Assembly: GCF_030159255.1 (NCBI RefSeq)
Contig: NZ_BSCT01000027.1
Location: 1-64,000 of the forward strand
Origin: Bradyrhizobium sp. SSBR45G
Lineage (GTDB): Bacteria > Pseudomonadota > Alphaproteobacteria > Rhizobiales > Xanthobacteraceae
DNA length: 64,000 nt
Direction: 5' to 3'
Shown piece by piece: positions 18,068-26,766 of this stretch. Below the pieces are notes generated by a model. That model made no database searches. It saw only the letters and a program-made list of their open reading frames with translations, and was not told where the DNA came from. The position numbers and the translations under genes were made by a program. Numbering within the stretch: the first letter of the stretch is position 1; the number at the start of each line of letters is the position of its first letter.

Positions 18068-19591
18068 ATGAGCGGTCCGATCCTCGAGATGCGGGGGGTG
18101 TCGAAGTCATTCTTCACCATCAAGGCCCTGCAGAAGGTCGACCTCACCGTCTATGCCGGTGAAGTGCATGCGCTGATGGGCGAAAACGGCGCCGGCAAAT
18201 CCACTTTGATGAAGATTCTCTCCGGTGCCTATCGCCCCGATCCCGGCGGCGAGATCCGCATCGAGGGCAAGGTGGCGCGCATCGAGGGGCCGATGGGTGG
18301 CCGAAACGCCGGCATTTCGATCATCTACCAGGAGTTGTCGCTGGCGCCGAACCTGACGGTCGCCGAAAACATCTATCTCGGACGCGAGCTGTCGCAGAGC
18401 GGCCTGCTGGCGCGAGGCACGATGCGCGAAGGGGTCGGCCCGATCCTGCAGCGGCTCGGCGCCGACTTCACCGCCGCGACGCTGGTGGCCGAATTGTCGA
18501 TGGGCCAACGCCAGCTGGTCGAGATCGCCCGCGCGCTGCATGCGCGCTCGAAAATCCTGATCATGGACGAGCCGACGACGTCGCTGTCGGCCGGCGAGAG
18601 CGAGAAGCTGTTCGCGCTGATCCGGCAGCTGCGCAGCGAAGGCCTCGCCATCATCTACATCTCGCACCGCATGGACGAGGTCTACGCGCTCGGCGACCGC
18701 GTCACCGTGCTGCGCGACGGCCGGCTGGTCGGCTCGCTCGACAAGCCGGACATCCGCGCCGACAGCATCGTGCGCATGATGGTCGGCCGCGATGTCTCGT
18801 CGTTCTACAAGAAGGATCACGATCCGCATGCCAAGCGTGATCGCGAGGTGCTCAGGGCCGTCGATCTCGGCGATGGCCGCCGCGTCAAGGGCTGCTCGCT
18901 GACCGTTCACGCCGGCGAGGTGGTCGGTCTAGCCGGTCTGATCGGCGCCGGGCGCACTGAGCTTGCCCATCTCATCATCGGCGCGACGCCGAAGACGACA
19001 GGGCATCTCGAGCTCGACGGCGAGCGCATCGAGATCGAGACGCCGCGCGATGCGCTGGATGCCGGCATCGCCTATCTCACCGAGGACCGCAAGGCGCTCG
19101 GCCTGTTTCTCGACATGTCCTGCGCCGACAACATCAACCTCGCCGTGATCGGGCGCGACGCCAGACTCGGCGGCATTCTCGACCGCGACAAGGCGAAGAC
19201 GCGGGCCGACGATGCGTTCAGCGCGCTCGGCATCCGCGCGCCCAATCCCGGCGTCACCGTCGGCGGCCTGTCGGGCGGCAATCAGCAGAAGGTGCTGCTG
19301 TCGCGGCTGCTCGCGATCGCACCGAAGGTCCTGATCCTGGACGAGCCCACGCGCGGCGTCGATGTCGGCGCCAAGTCCGAGATCTATTCGATCATCGACA
19401 ATCTCGCCAAGTCCGGCACGGCGATCCTCGTGATCTCGTCCGACCTGCCGGAGATCCTCGGCATCTGCGACCGCGTGCTTGTCATGCGCGAGGGTCATCT
19501 CGCCGGCGAGCTGCAGCAGAGCACAAATTCACCCATCACCCAGGAAGACATCATGGCGCTGGCCACGGGGACGGAGCATGTCGATGCCTGA
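18068..19591 (+). CDS. Sugar ABC transporter, double ATP-binding protein
   Basis: A 507-residue protein with two fused nucleotide-binding domains, as in RbsA/XylG/MglA. The first half has GENGAGKST, the signature LSMGQRQ and LIMDEPTTSLS. The second half has a degenerate Walker A, GLIGAGRTE, as usual for this family, then GLSGGNQQK and LILDEPTRGVD. The ATG at 18068 has a GGGAGG site five bases upstream; a TTG at 18056 is in frame but lies on the ribosome-binding site. First gene of a three-gene import operon. Confidence 0.93.
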   Translation: MSGPILEMRGVSKSFFTIKALQKVDLTVYAGEVHALMGENGAGKSTLMKILSGAYRPDPGGEIRIEGKVARIEGPMGGRNAGISIIYQELSLAPNLTVAENIYLGRELSQSGLLARGTMREGVGPILQRLGADFTAATLVAELSMGQRQLVEIARALHARSKILIMDEPTTSLSAGESEKLFALIRQLRSEGLAIIYISHRMDEVYALGDRVTVLRDGRLVGSLDKPDIRADSIVRMMVGRDVSSFYKKDHDPHAKRDREVLRAVDLGDGRRVKGCSLTVHAGEVVGLAGLIGAGRTELAHLIIGATPKTTGHLELDGERIEIETPRDALDAGIAYLTEDRKALGLFLDMSCADNINLAVIGRDARLGGILDRDKAKTRADDAFSALGIRAPNPGVTVGGLSGGNQQKVLLSRLLAIAPKVLILDEPTRGVDVGAKSEIYSIIDNLAKSGTAILVISSDLPEILGICDRVLVMREGHLAGELQQSTNSPITQEDIMALATGTEHVDA

Positions 19592-20621
19592 CAACAGCCA
19601 AGCTCAAGCCAAGGCCGCCACCGCTCCCGTCCTGCCGTCCGCGGCGGAGAAGCAGCAGCGCGTGCGGGCCATGATCCGTGCCGCCGGCATGTTGCCGGTG
19701 CTGCTGATCCTGTGCCTCGGCTTCCACTTTCTGGCCGATGGCCGCTTCTTCACCGGACAGAATCTCGGCATCGTGCTGCAGCAGGCCGCCGTCAACACCG
19801 TGCTCGCGGCCGGCATGACCTTCGTCATCCTCACCGGCGGCATCGACCTGTCCGTCGGCTCGATCCTGGCGGCGGCGGCGATGGCCGGCCTCACCATGTC
19901 CAAGATGCCGGAACTCGGCGCGCTGTGGCTGCCGGCCGCAGTGCTGACCGGCTTCGCCTTCGGCATCATCAATGGCGCCCTGATTGCGCTGCTACGGCTG
20001 CCGCCCTTCATCGTCACGCTGGGATCGCTCACCGCCGTGCGCGGTCTCGCCCGGCTGATGGGCAGCGACACCACCGTGTTCAATCCGTCGATCCCCTATG
20101 CGTTCATCGGCAACGCCTCGCTGACCATCATTCCCGGCCTCGTCTCGATCCCCTGGCTGTCGGTGATCGCCCTGCTGGTGATCGTGGCGTCGTGGCTGAT
20201 CCTGCGCCGTACCGTGCTCGGCGTGCACATCTATGCGGTCGGCGGCAATGAGAGCGCGGCGCGGCTCGCCGGCATCAAGGTCTGGGCGGTGCTGATCTTC
20301 GTCTACGGCATGTCGGGCCTGCTCGCCGGCCTCGGCGGCGGCATGCAGGCGGCGCGGCTCTATGCGGCGAACGGCCTGCAGCTCGGACAATCCTACGAGC
20401 TCGACGCGATCACCGCGGTCATTCTCGGCGGCACGTCCTTCGTCGGCGGCATCGGCTCGATCTGGGGCACCCTGGTCGGCGCGCTGATCATCGCCGTGTT
20501 GTCGAACGGGCTCATTCTGGTCGGCGTATCGGACATCTGGCAATACGTCATCAAGGGCCTCGTCATCATCGGCGCCGTCGCGCTCGACCGCTACCGGCTG
20601 CAGGGTTCGGCGCGCACATGA
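19584..20621 (+). CDS. Sugar ABC transporter permease (RbsC/XylH type)
   Basis: A 345-residue integral membrane protein with about eight to ten hydrophobic segments. GGIDLSVGSI and, near the end, GGTSFVGGIGSIWGTLVGALI are the signature blocks of the ribose/xylose permease family. The ATG at 19584 overlaps the ATPase gene by eight bases and has ACGGAG at a good distance; an ATG six bases earlier is possible but too close to that site. The N-terminal 35 residues are a soluble tail rich in Ala and Gln. Confidence 0.92.
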   Translation: MPDNSQAQAKAATAPVLPSAAEKQQRVRAMIRAAGMLPVLLILCLGFHFLADGRFFTGQNLGIVLQQAAVNTVLAAGMTFVILTGGIDLSVGSILAAAAMAGLTMSKMPELGALWLPAAVLTGFAFGIINGALIALLRLPPFIVTLGSLTAVRGLARLMGSDTTVFNPSIPYAFIGNASLTIIPGLVSIPWLSVIALLVIVASWLILRRTVLGVHIYAVGGNESAARLAGIKVWAVLIFVYGMSGLLAGLGGGMQAARLYAANGLQLGQSYELDAITAVILGGTSFVGGIGSIWGTLVGALIIAVLSNGLILVGVSDIWQYVIKGLVIIGAVALDRYRLQGSART

Positions 20622-20720
20622 TCAACACCGGCGGGCGCCGCCGGCGCCGCGCCTCACGCTTCTTCCACGGCCGCTGGTCCGCCGTGCGCAGGGATTCAAA
20701 AAGGACCAGGGAGGAAACCA

Positions 20721-21668
20721 ATGTTGAAGACCATTTCACTCGCCGGTGCTGCGCTGGCGCTCGTCATGAGCTCCGCGCCGTCCTCGGCCAAGGAGCTGAA
20801 ATCGATCGGCGTGTCGCTGGGCTCGCTCGGCAACCCGTTCTTCGTCGCATTGTCGAAGGGTGCCGAGTTCGAGGCCAAGAAGACCAACCCCAACGTCAAG
20901 ATCACCGCGGTCGGCTTCGAATACGACCTCGGCAAGCAGGTCACCCAGATCGACAATTTCATCGCCGCCGGCGTCGACATGATCCTGCTCAATCCCGGTG
21001 ATCCCAAGGCGATCGGCCCCGCGATCAAGAAGGCGCAGGCCGCCGGCATCCTCGTCGTCGCGGTCGACACCGCGGCCGAAGGCGCCGACGCCACCGTCAC
21101 GACCAACAACGTGCAGGCCGGCGAGATCTCGTGCCAGTACATCGTCGACAAGCTCGGCGGCAAGGGCGACGTGATCATCCAGAACGGACCGCAGGTGTCG
21201 GCGGTGATCGACCGCGTCAATGGCTGCAAGAGCGTGCTCGCCAAGGCGCCGGGCATCAAGCTGCTGTCGAGCGACCAGGACGCCAAGGGCTCGCGCGAAG
21301 GCGGCCTCACGGTGACCCAGGGCTATCTGACGCGCTTCCCGAAGATCGACGCGATCTTCGCGATCAACGATCCGCAGGCGATCGGCACCGATCTCGCCGC
21401 CCGCCAGCAGCAGCGCACCGGCATCATCATCACCGCGGTCGACGGCGCGCCCGACATCGAGAGCGCGCTGAAGGATCCGGCCTCGCAGCAGATCCAGGCC
21501 TCGGCCTCGCAGGACCCGTTCTTCATGGCCCGCCGCGCCGTCCAGATCGGCGTCAGCATCCTCAACGGCCAGAAGCCCGCCTCCACCGTCGAGCTGCTGC
21601 CCTCCAAGCTGATCACCCGCGACAATGTCGGCGAGTACAAGGGCTGGACCTCGGACCGGAAGGAATAG
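20721..21668 (+). CDS. Periplasmic sugar-binding protein of the ABC transporter
   Basis: A 315-residue RbsB-like binding protein. Residues 1-23 are a signal peptide ending SSA before KELKSIG. GVSLGSLGNPFFVALSKGAE opens the first lobe and the hinge VDTAAEGADATVTTNN follows; the fold is that of the Peripl_BP_4 group that binds pentoses, hexoses or polyols. A strong AGGGAGGAAACC site precedes the ATG. The 99-base gap from the permease and the terminator after the stop make this the last gene of the operon. Ligand unknown; a pentitol or pentose is suggested by the neighbouring kinase and dehydrogenase. Confidence 0.92.
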   Translation: MLKTISLAGAALALVMSSAPSSAKELKSIGVSLGSLGNPFFVALSKGAEFEAKKTNPNVKITAVGFEYDLGKQVTQIDNFIAAGVDMILLNPGDPKAIGPAIKKAQAAGILVVAVDTAAEGADATVTTNNVQAGEISCQYIVDKLGGKGDVIIQNGPQVSAVIDRVNGCKSVLAKAPGIKLLSSDQDAKGSREGGLTVTQGYLTRFPKIDAIFAINDPQAIGTDLAARQQQRTGIIITAVDGAPDIESALKDPASQQIQASASQDPFFMARRAVQIGVSILNGQKPASTVELLPSKLITRDNVGEYKGWTSDRKE

Positions 21669-21707
21669 GCGCCGTAGCCGGTCAGCACGGCGATCGTTGA
21701 CATCGAG

Positions 21708-21735
21708 AAACGCCGCCCTCCACGGGCGGCGTTTT
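21708..21735 (+). terminator. Rho-independent terminator after the sugar ABC operon
   Basis: AAACGCCGCCC at 21708-21718 pairs perfectly with GGGCGGCGTTT at 21724-21734 around a five-base loop, with a short T-run following. It isolates the transporter operon from the three-gene cassette that starts at 21897. Confidence 0.88.
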
Positions 21736-21896
21736 GTTGACACCACGTGTTGCATCCTTCGGTCCCAGCCGAATGCCACGCAAGACCGCGGATCTCAGAC
21801 TCGCGCGGCAGCATCAGTTGTGGCAAACAACGGCCTCGACGGGGAATTCCATCCGCGCCGGTGACCTTGGAGCTGGCGGTTCTCCTCGGGGGATGA

Positions 21897-22682
21897 ATGC
21901 CGATGGCTGTGACGTTCGACGATCTCTTGCCCGCGATTGTCAAGGCCGGCGATGCCGGACTGAGCCTAGCCAAGATCAGGACGACCTTCGGCGGCAAAGC
22001 GGCAGCGAAGAAAGTAACGCCGGAACTGCGTGAGAAGCTCGCGACACTCGCTCACGAAGGCGCGATCTGGGGACCGCTGAAGCAGGGTGTCGCCCAATTG
22101 TACTTCGCCCGCGGGCGCGGTCCGTCGATCGAGACCGCGAGCCGTGCGATCGTGACCCTGGTCGCGTCGTCCGGCGTCAAGCTGATCTCGAAACCAGGCC
22201 TTGGAAAGAAGGTCACCGGGATGAACAAGAAGTTCTTCCCCGATGGCCTCAAGCACGCCGTCTCCAGCCAGGCCATCGTCGAGCTGACCTGCGGCAGCTC
22301 GAAATACTATCTGCATCGCGACGTCGCGGCGGAGTACTTCGGCTTCGAGCCGGCAGAGCAAGGCCGGATCGCACCGGCGTCGGGAGGTCGCGATGTGACC
22401 GCGGCAGCATCGCTCACCTTGGACGACGTCCTGCCAGCCTATCGCCGCCTCAAGGCCGAACAAGGCGGGTTCTCGGCGGTGAAGATCTACGACCTGATGA
22501 AGGCGCTGAATGGGTCGAAGGAGGAGCTGCATCGTCTGCTGATCGATGAGACCAAGGCCGGACGCGTCACGATCCACCCCACGACCACCGTCGATCTTCC
22601 CAAGGAGGAAATGGAGGCCGGCATCCGGCTTGCTGGCTTTCCGGAGCCCTTCGTCACCGTCGTCGTCAAGAACGATCCATGA
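21897..22682 (+). CDS. Unknown protein with duplicated winged-helix-like halves; gene 1 of nuclease-translocase cassette
   Basis: A 261-residue protein I do not recognise. It has an internal duplication: FDDLLPA (7-13) and GLSLAKI (21-27) recur as LDDVLPA (175-181) and GFSAVKI (191-197), each followed by a helical stretch and a basic wing-like end (EGAIWGPL and AGRVTIHP). A middle unit (about 78-148) could be a third such domain. The pattern suggests a winged-helix DNA-binding or scaffold protein. The stop overlaps the next gene's ATG by four bases (ATGA), so stoichiometric expression with the ATPase is expected. The start at 21897 is preceded by TCGGGGG; an ATG at 21903 is an alternative. 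Confidence 0.75.
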   Translation: MPMAVTFDDLLPAIVKAGDAGLSLAKIRTTFGGKAAAKKVTPELREKLATLAHEGAIWGPLKQGVAQLYFARGRGPSIETASRAIVTLVASSGVKLISKPGLGKKVTGMNKKFFPDGLKHAVSSQAIVELTCGSSKYYLHRDVAAEYFGFEPAEQGRIAPASGGRDVTAAASLTLDDVLPAYRRLKAEQGGFSAVKIYDLMKALNGSKEELHRLLIDETKAGRVTIHPTTTVDLPKEEMEAGIRLAGFPEPFVTVVVKNDP

Positions 22683-24784
22683 CCAACTCTTACGCCGAGA
22701 TGCGCGTCAATCCGTTCGAGGACGCCATCGTCCGCGAGCCCCGCGATGTGACGTTTTCGGTCAACGGTCTCAATGATGCTCCCCTCGACCGGGTGCTGGC
22801 CAAGTTCGCCGCGCTCGACGGCGGCGAGCTGCCCCGCAGCAGTCCGGTCAAAGCCGACCGGGCTCAGCTGGTCGTGTCGCCGGACCGCGGCTACGGCAAA
22901 TCGCATCTGCTCGGCCGGCTGTTCACAGCCCTGGGGCGCAAGGCCACCAAGGTGTATCTTCGTCCGTTCCAGGATCCCTACAAGGCCTGGCAGTCGATCC
23001 TGCTGCTCACGCTGCAGGAGCTCGATCGCCCGGATGACGAGACCGCGCAGGCCCCGAGCCAGCTCAGTTCGCTGGCCGTTGGAACGCTGGCGCATATCGT
23101 GGCGGACTTCGCTCAGAACGGAGCCCCAGAGATCGCGGCAGCCGTGCCCGCGCTGCGGCGTCTCGCCAGCGGGACGCTGCCTGCGGCCGAGATGCCGGGC
23201 CGGCGGGCCTGGCTTGGCGCCTTGTTTGCCGGAAATGGCCCGATCAATCGGCTTGCCGGCCTTCTCGGAAGCCGACACATCGACCTGCACGGGCGAGAGA
23301 AGGCATGGCTGAAGGTTCTCGTGGCCTGTGCGTTCGATGATGCCGACAGCGAGCGCCGGCGCGCCGCGCTCAAATGGCTGCGGGCCGAGCCGCTGGAGCA
23401 GGACGAGGTCGAACAACTTCGCCTCGACCAGGCCGACAATGATGGACGCGGCGACGTCACTCCGCAGGAAATCAACGCCCTGAGCTTTCGCCGGCTGCAG
23501 GGCCTGTGTCAGCTCGCGTCCTACTACCGCCCCTTCGTCTTCTGCTTCGATCAGACCGAGTGCTACGCCAACGATCCGATGCTCATCAAGGCGCTCGGCA
23601 ACTGCATCGAGCAGCTCTATGCAGAGCTTCGCAATCACCTGACGGTCGTGACGGCCAACCAGCGAAACTGGGTCGAGGACATCAAGCCGCATCTGGAGCC
23701 TGCCCATCGCGATCGCTTCTCTCAGGAAATCGCGCTCGAAGGAATCAACAAGGCCGGCGCCCGCGAGCTGATCGAGGCCCGGCTGAGACATTGCGAGATG
23801 GCTGCCGGGGACGTCGCGCGCTTCTTCGCCGACAACTGGCTCGAGGATCTGTTCTCGACCCTGGTCGAACTCGGCGTGCGGGCGCTGCTGATGCGCGCGG
23901 AAGACCGGTTCAGGGCTCTTGCGCGTCCCGATGCTGCGCCACCTCCCCCGCAGACCCTCGATGACCTCTTCCAGGTCGAGCTCAACAACATCCGCGCCCA
24001 GAAGGCGCTTCAGGCCTATAATCAGGACTGCCTGATGTGGTTCGCCAAGGACGTCGGACAGGCGATGACGGGCGTGAAGGTCGGCCGCACCTCGGGCCGC
24101 CGCTACTTCTCGTTCGAATGGCGCTGGCCGGACCGCAGCGTCTACTTCGCCTTCGAGGGCGGTGACCATTGGCGGCGCTGGAAGGCGATCGCCGACGAGG
24201 CGATTGCGATGGCCACCGCACAGGGCGATCGCCGCATCCTCGCCTATGTGTTCCGCACGCCGGATCTCGCGCGCGTGCCGCGGCCGTCATGGGCGGTCGC
24301 CAAGGCGACGATGGACAAAGCGAGCGGCCATGGCTTCCGCATCGTCGAGCTGACCGCCGACCAGGTCTGCGAGCTCCACGCCGCACGCGAGCTCTATTCC
24401 AACGCGCTCCAGGGCAACATTGCCTTCTCCGGCCCTGCCGCGCTGGCCTGGCTGCAGGCGCGGTTCGCCCCGTTCCTCGCCGACATCGCCGCAGCCGGAC
24501 TTCCGATCCAGGTCCGCAGCATCGACGCGGGCGGACCCGCCGCGCAGCAGCCGAAGACGACCGAACGAACGTCGGCCGCAGCCGACATGCTCGATGCCGA
24601 GAGGCTCCGCGTCGTGCTCGACCTCGTCCGCGAGCAGCGCATCGTCGACATCTCCGTCGTGCTCGCAAGGCTCGGCAGGACGGAGCTGCGCGATCCGCTG
24701 TTGCGCAGCGTCGAGGCCCATCCCAATCTCAAGGCCCATCCCGGACCCAAGACGATCTTCCTGCAATGGCGCATCACAGCATAA
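22679..24784 (+). CDS. Large P-loop ATPase, gene 2 of nuclease-translocase cassette
   Basis: A 701-residue protein without a recognised family name. Walker A is at 67-75 (SPDRGYGKS), a Walker B-like strand is FVFCFDQTE at 286-294, and VVTANQRN near 323 would supply a sensor-1 Asn, so an AAA+/STAND-like fold is likely. The segment preceding it, RVNPFEDAIV, resembles the lead-in to ATPase domains in multi-gene defence systems. Residues 470-570 contain a Trp/aromatic-rich conserved-looking domain of unknown fold, and the last 65 residues (ERLRVVLDLVREQRIVDISVVLARLG onwards, key residues only) look like a winged helix. It overlaps gene 1 by four bases and gene 3 by 19. Confidence 0.78.
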   Translation: MTNSYAEMRVNPFEDAIVREPRDVTFSVNGLNDAPLDRVLAKFAALDGGELPRSSPVKADRAQLVVSPDRGYGKSHLLGRLFTALGRKATKVYLRPFQDPYKAWQSILLLTLQELDRPDDETAQAPSQLSSLAVGTLAHIVADFAQNGAPEIAAAVPALRRLASGTLPAAEMPGRRAWLGALFAGNGPINRLAGLLGSRHIDLHGREKAWLKVLVACAFDDADSERRRAALKWLRAEPLEQDEVEQLRLDQADNDGRGDVTPQEINALSFRRLQGLCQLASYYRPFVFCFDQTECYANDPMLIKALGNCIEQLYAELRNHLTVVTANQRNWVEDIKPHLEPAHRDRFSQEIALEGINKAGARELIEARLRHCEMAAGDVARFFADNWLEDLFSTLVELGVRALLMRAEDRFRALARPDAAPPPPQTLDDLFQVELNNIRAQKALQAYNQDCLMWFAKDVGQAMTGVKVGRTSGRRYFSFEWRWPDRSVYFAFEGGDHWRRWKAIADEAIAMATAQGDRRILAYVFRTPDLARVPRPSWAVAKATMDKASGHGFRIVELTADQVCELHAARELYSNALQGNIAFSGPAALAWLQARFAPFLADIAAAGLPIQVRSIDAGGPAAQQPKTTERTSAAADMLDAERLRVVLDLVREQRIVDISVVLARLGRTELRDPLLRSVEAHPNLKAHPGPKTIFLQWRITA

Positions 24785-26649
24785 CGGCGACCGAGCTCAC
24801 CTTCGCCGTTCTCGATCCGGACTGGCGCGCCAGATGGCTGCGCGGCGAGAAGCCGTCGACCAAGAGCTTCGCACCTGTCGGCACCGCGCGTGCGATGGGC
24901 GTGCAGTTCCACAAGGAGGTCGAGAGACTGGTCGGCTGGCTGACGGCCCGCGGCAGCCTGACGGCGGCCGCGCGGATCGCGACAGTCGATGCGCTGGTCG
25001 ATCACCTCTGGGCCACGTCGCTGCAGGCTCTGACCGACAAATTGTTCGAGGCCGGACGAGCCGAGGACGCCGCTGTCTTCACCGAGCGGATGCGCCGCTT
25101 CTGCGCCCGCCTGATCGCGCTGAGGACGCGGACGCGCCATTTCGAGAACTGGCAGGACGTCTTCGTCGCAGCCGAGCAGGATCTCGCCCGCATTCCGGTT
25201 CAGGTCGACGGCACGATCGTGGAGATCCGCGGCCGCGTCGATGCGATCCGCATCCATCCGGAGCGACATCTGGAAGTCGTGGACTACAAGCTGAGCCAGG
25301 GCGCGCGGCAGAAGGCCGACCTCGTGCAACTTGCCATCTACGGCCATCTGCTGCCGATCTGGCGGCCGGGTTGCGAGTTCTCCGGGACGCTGGAGTACTA
25401 CCTGCCTGAATTTCACGAGGTCTCTGTCTCACCGGACGAGTTGAAGGACATCTTCACCGGCATGGTCGAACCGGTGCTGCAGGAGATGTTCGGCGACAAG
25501 GCCGGGGTCGCGCCGTCGCGCCCCGCCGTCACAACGCCTCCCAAGCCGCGGCCGGCCTCGTTGAAGCCGGCCGAAGAGATCGCCCCTGCCACGCCGCCCG
25601 GCGCGAATTCTCTCGGCAGAGCCGTCACTGAAGCCTTCCGCAGCTTCAATCTGGTTGTCGAATGCGCCGATGTCATCGAGGGACCGCAGCTGATCCGGCT
25701 GCGGCTCACGCCGGGCCCCGGCGTGAAAGTCTCCTCGCTCGCAAACCGTGCCGCCGACCTGCAGGTGAAGCTTGGCCTCGCCGAGCCGCCGCTGATCAAG
25801 GCCGGCAAGGGCTTTGTCATTCTCGATCTGCCGCGGCCCGATCCGAAGCCATGTCTGCTCAAGGATGCGCTGGCGGGGCCGCTCGCATCTGCCTTGAAGA
25901 GCATGGTCAGCTTTCCGGTCGGCATCGACGTCGAAGGCCATCCGATCGTGGCCGACTTCGCCGATCCCAACACCTGCCACGCGCTGGTCGCGGGCTCGAC
26001 CGGAAGCGGCAAGAGCGAATGGCTGAAGGCGATGGTCGCCAGCATGCTGCTGCGCGGTTCGCCGGAGCAGGTGAAGATCGCGCTGATCGACCCGAAGATC
26101 CTGACGTTCTCGGGCGTCGGCGGCAGTCCCTATCTGTGGCGTCCGGTTGCCACGACGCTCACAGAGGCGCTGAGGATCCTGCGTGACGCGGTGAAGGAGA
26201 TGGATGCGCGTTATCAGCTCCTGAACGGCGCCGGCGTCGTCAACCTCGGCGACTACATCAAGAGCGGCAAGACCGACCTGCCGTTTCTCGTGCTGGTCTT
26301 CGATGAATTCGCTGATCTGATCCTCGCCGGACGGGACGACAAGAAGGAATTCGAGGCGCTGGTTGCCCGCATCGCCGGCAAGGGCCGCGCCGCCGGCATC
26401 CATCTCGTGTTGGCGACGCAACGGCCCGACCGCGCCGTCGTCACTGGCCTGATCAAATCCAATCTGCCGCTGAAGGTCTGCCTCAAAGTCGCCAATGCGG
26501 TGAATGCGCAGATCGTGCTCGACGAACCCGGCGCCGAAAGCCTGTTCGGCAAGGGTGACCTGTTGTGCGATCTCGGCCGCGGCCTCGTGCGCGCACAGGG
26601 ACTCTTCATCCCGCAAACCGAATTCCTCGCCGCGCTCGGCCGCAAATAG
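24766..26649 (+). CDS. RecB/Cas4-type nuclease fused to FtsK alpha and motor domains, gene 3 of cassette
   Basis: A 627-residue fusion. Residues 1-240 show every motif of a RecB-family PD-(D/E)xK nuclease: H49 in FHKEVE, D159 in GRVDAI, D173 and K175 in VDYK, and Q188/Y192 in QLAIY. No four-Cys iron-sulfur set is present. A Pro-rich linker (250-280) leads to an FtsK alpha domain (285-360, LTPGPGVKVSSLANRAADL) and an FtsK motor with Walker A GSTGSGKS (410-417), Walker B VFDEFADLI (D513, E514) and ATQRPD (550). The four membrane spans and the gamma domain of housekeeping FtsK are missing. The expected activity is ATP-driven movement on double-stranded DNA coupled to cutting. The ATG at 24766 lies inside the ATPase gene (19-base overlap). 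Confidence 0.85.
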   Translation: MAHHSITATELTFAVLDPDWRARWLRGEKPSTKSFAPVGTARAMGVQFHKEVERLVGWLTARGSLTAAARIATVDALVDHLWATSLQALTDKLFEAGRAEDAAVFTERMRRFCARLIALRTRTRHFENWQDVFVAAEQDLARIPVQVDGTIVEIRGRVDAIRIHPERHLEVVDYKLSQGARQKADLVQLAIYGHLLPIWRPGCEFSGTLEYYLPEFHEVSVSPDELKDIFTGMVEPVLQEMFGDKAGVAPSRPAVTTPPKPRPASLKPAEEIAPATPPGANSLGRAVTEAFRSFNLVVECADVIEGPQLIRLRLTPGPGVKVSSLANRAADLQVKLGLAEPPLIKAGKGFVILDLPRPDPKPCLLKDALAGPLASALKSMVSFPVGIDVEGHPIVADFADPNTCHALVAGSTGSGKSEWLKAMVASMLLRGSPEQVKIALIDPKILTFSGVGGSPYLWRPVATTLTEALRILRDAVKEMDARYQLLNGAGVVNLGDYIKSGKTDLPFLVLVFDEFADLILAGRDDKKEFEALVARIAGKGRAAGIHLVLATQRPDRAVVTGLIKSNLPLKVCLKVANAVNAQIVLDEPGAESLFGKGDLLCDLGRGLVRAQGLFIPQTEFLAALGRK

Positions 26650-26667
26650 CCCCGACGCCACGCGCAC

Positions 26668-26683
26668 TGTCGCTTTTGCGACA
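26668..26683. promoter_or_regulatory. Palindrome TGTCGC-N4-GCGACA, possible activator site
   Basis: Perfect six-base half-sites flank TTTT. It lies upstream of a sigma54-type promoter at 26714 and of the Rieske gene. The same half-sites, with a six-base spacer, occur at 41089-41106 beside a Fis-type regulator gene. An enhancer for an AcoR-like activator is the likely role, although the 30-base distance to the -24 box is short for such a site. Confidence 0.45.
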
Positions 26684-26713
26684 ACGATCCGCTGCTTGTT
26701 CGCGATTTTCCGC

Positions 26714-26728
26714 TGGTCCGGAACTTGC
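26714..26728 (+). promoter_or_regulatory. Sigma54-type promoter for the Rieske gene
   Basis: TGGTCCGGAACTTGC places GG and GC exactly ten bases apart, as sigma54 requires, and matches TGG..CG....TTGC. Transcription would begin near 26740, 27 bases before the Rieske start codon. Confidence 0.5.
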
Positions 26729-26766
26729 GTGAGGCTGCCTGACGTCACCAATACGCAGGCGATCCG

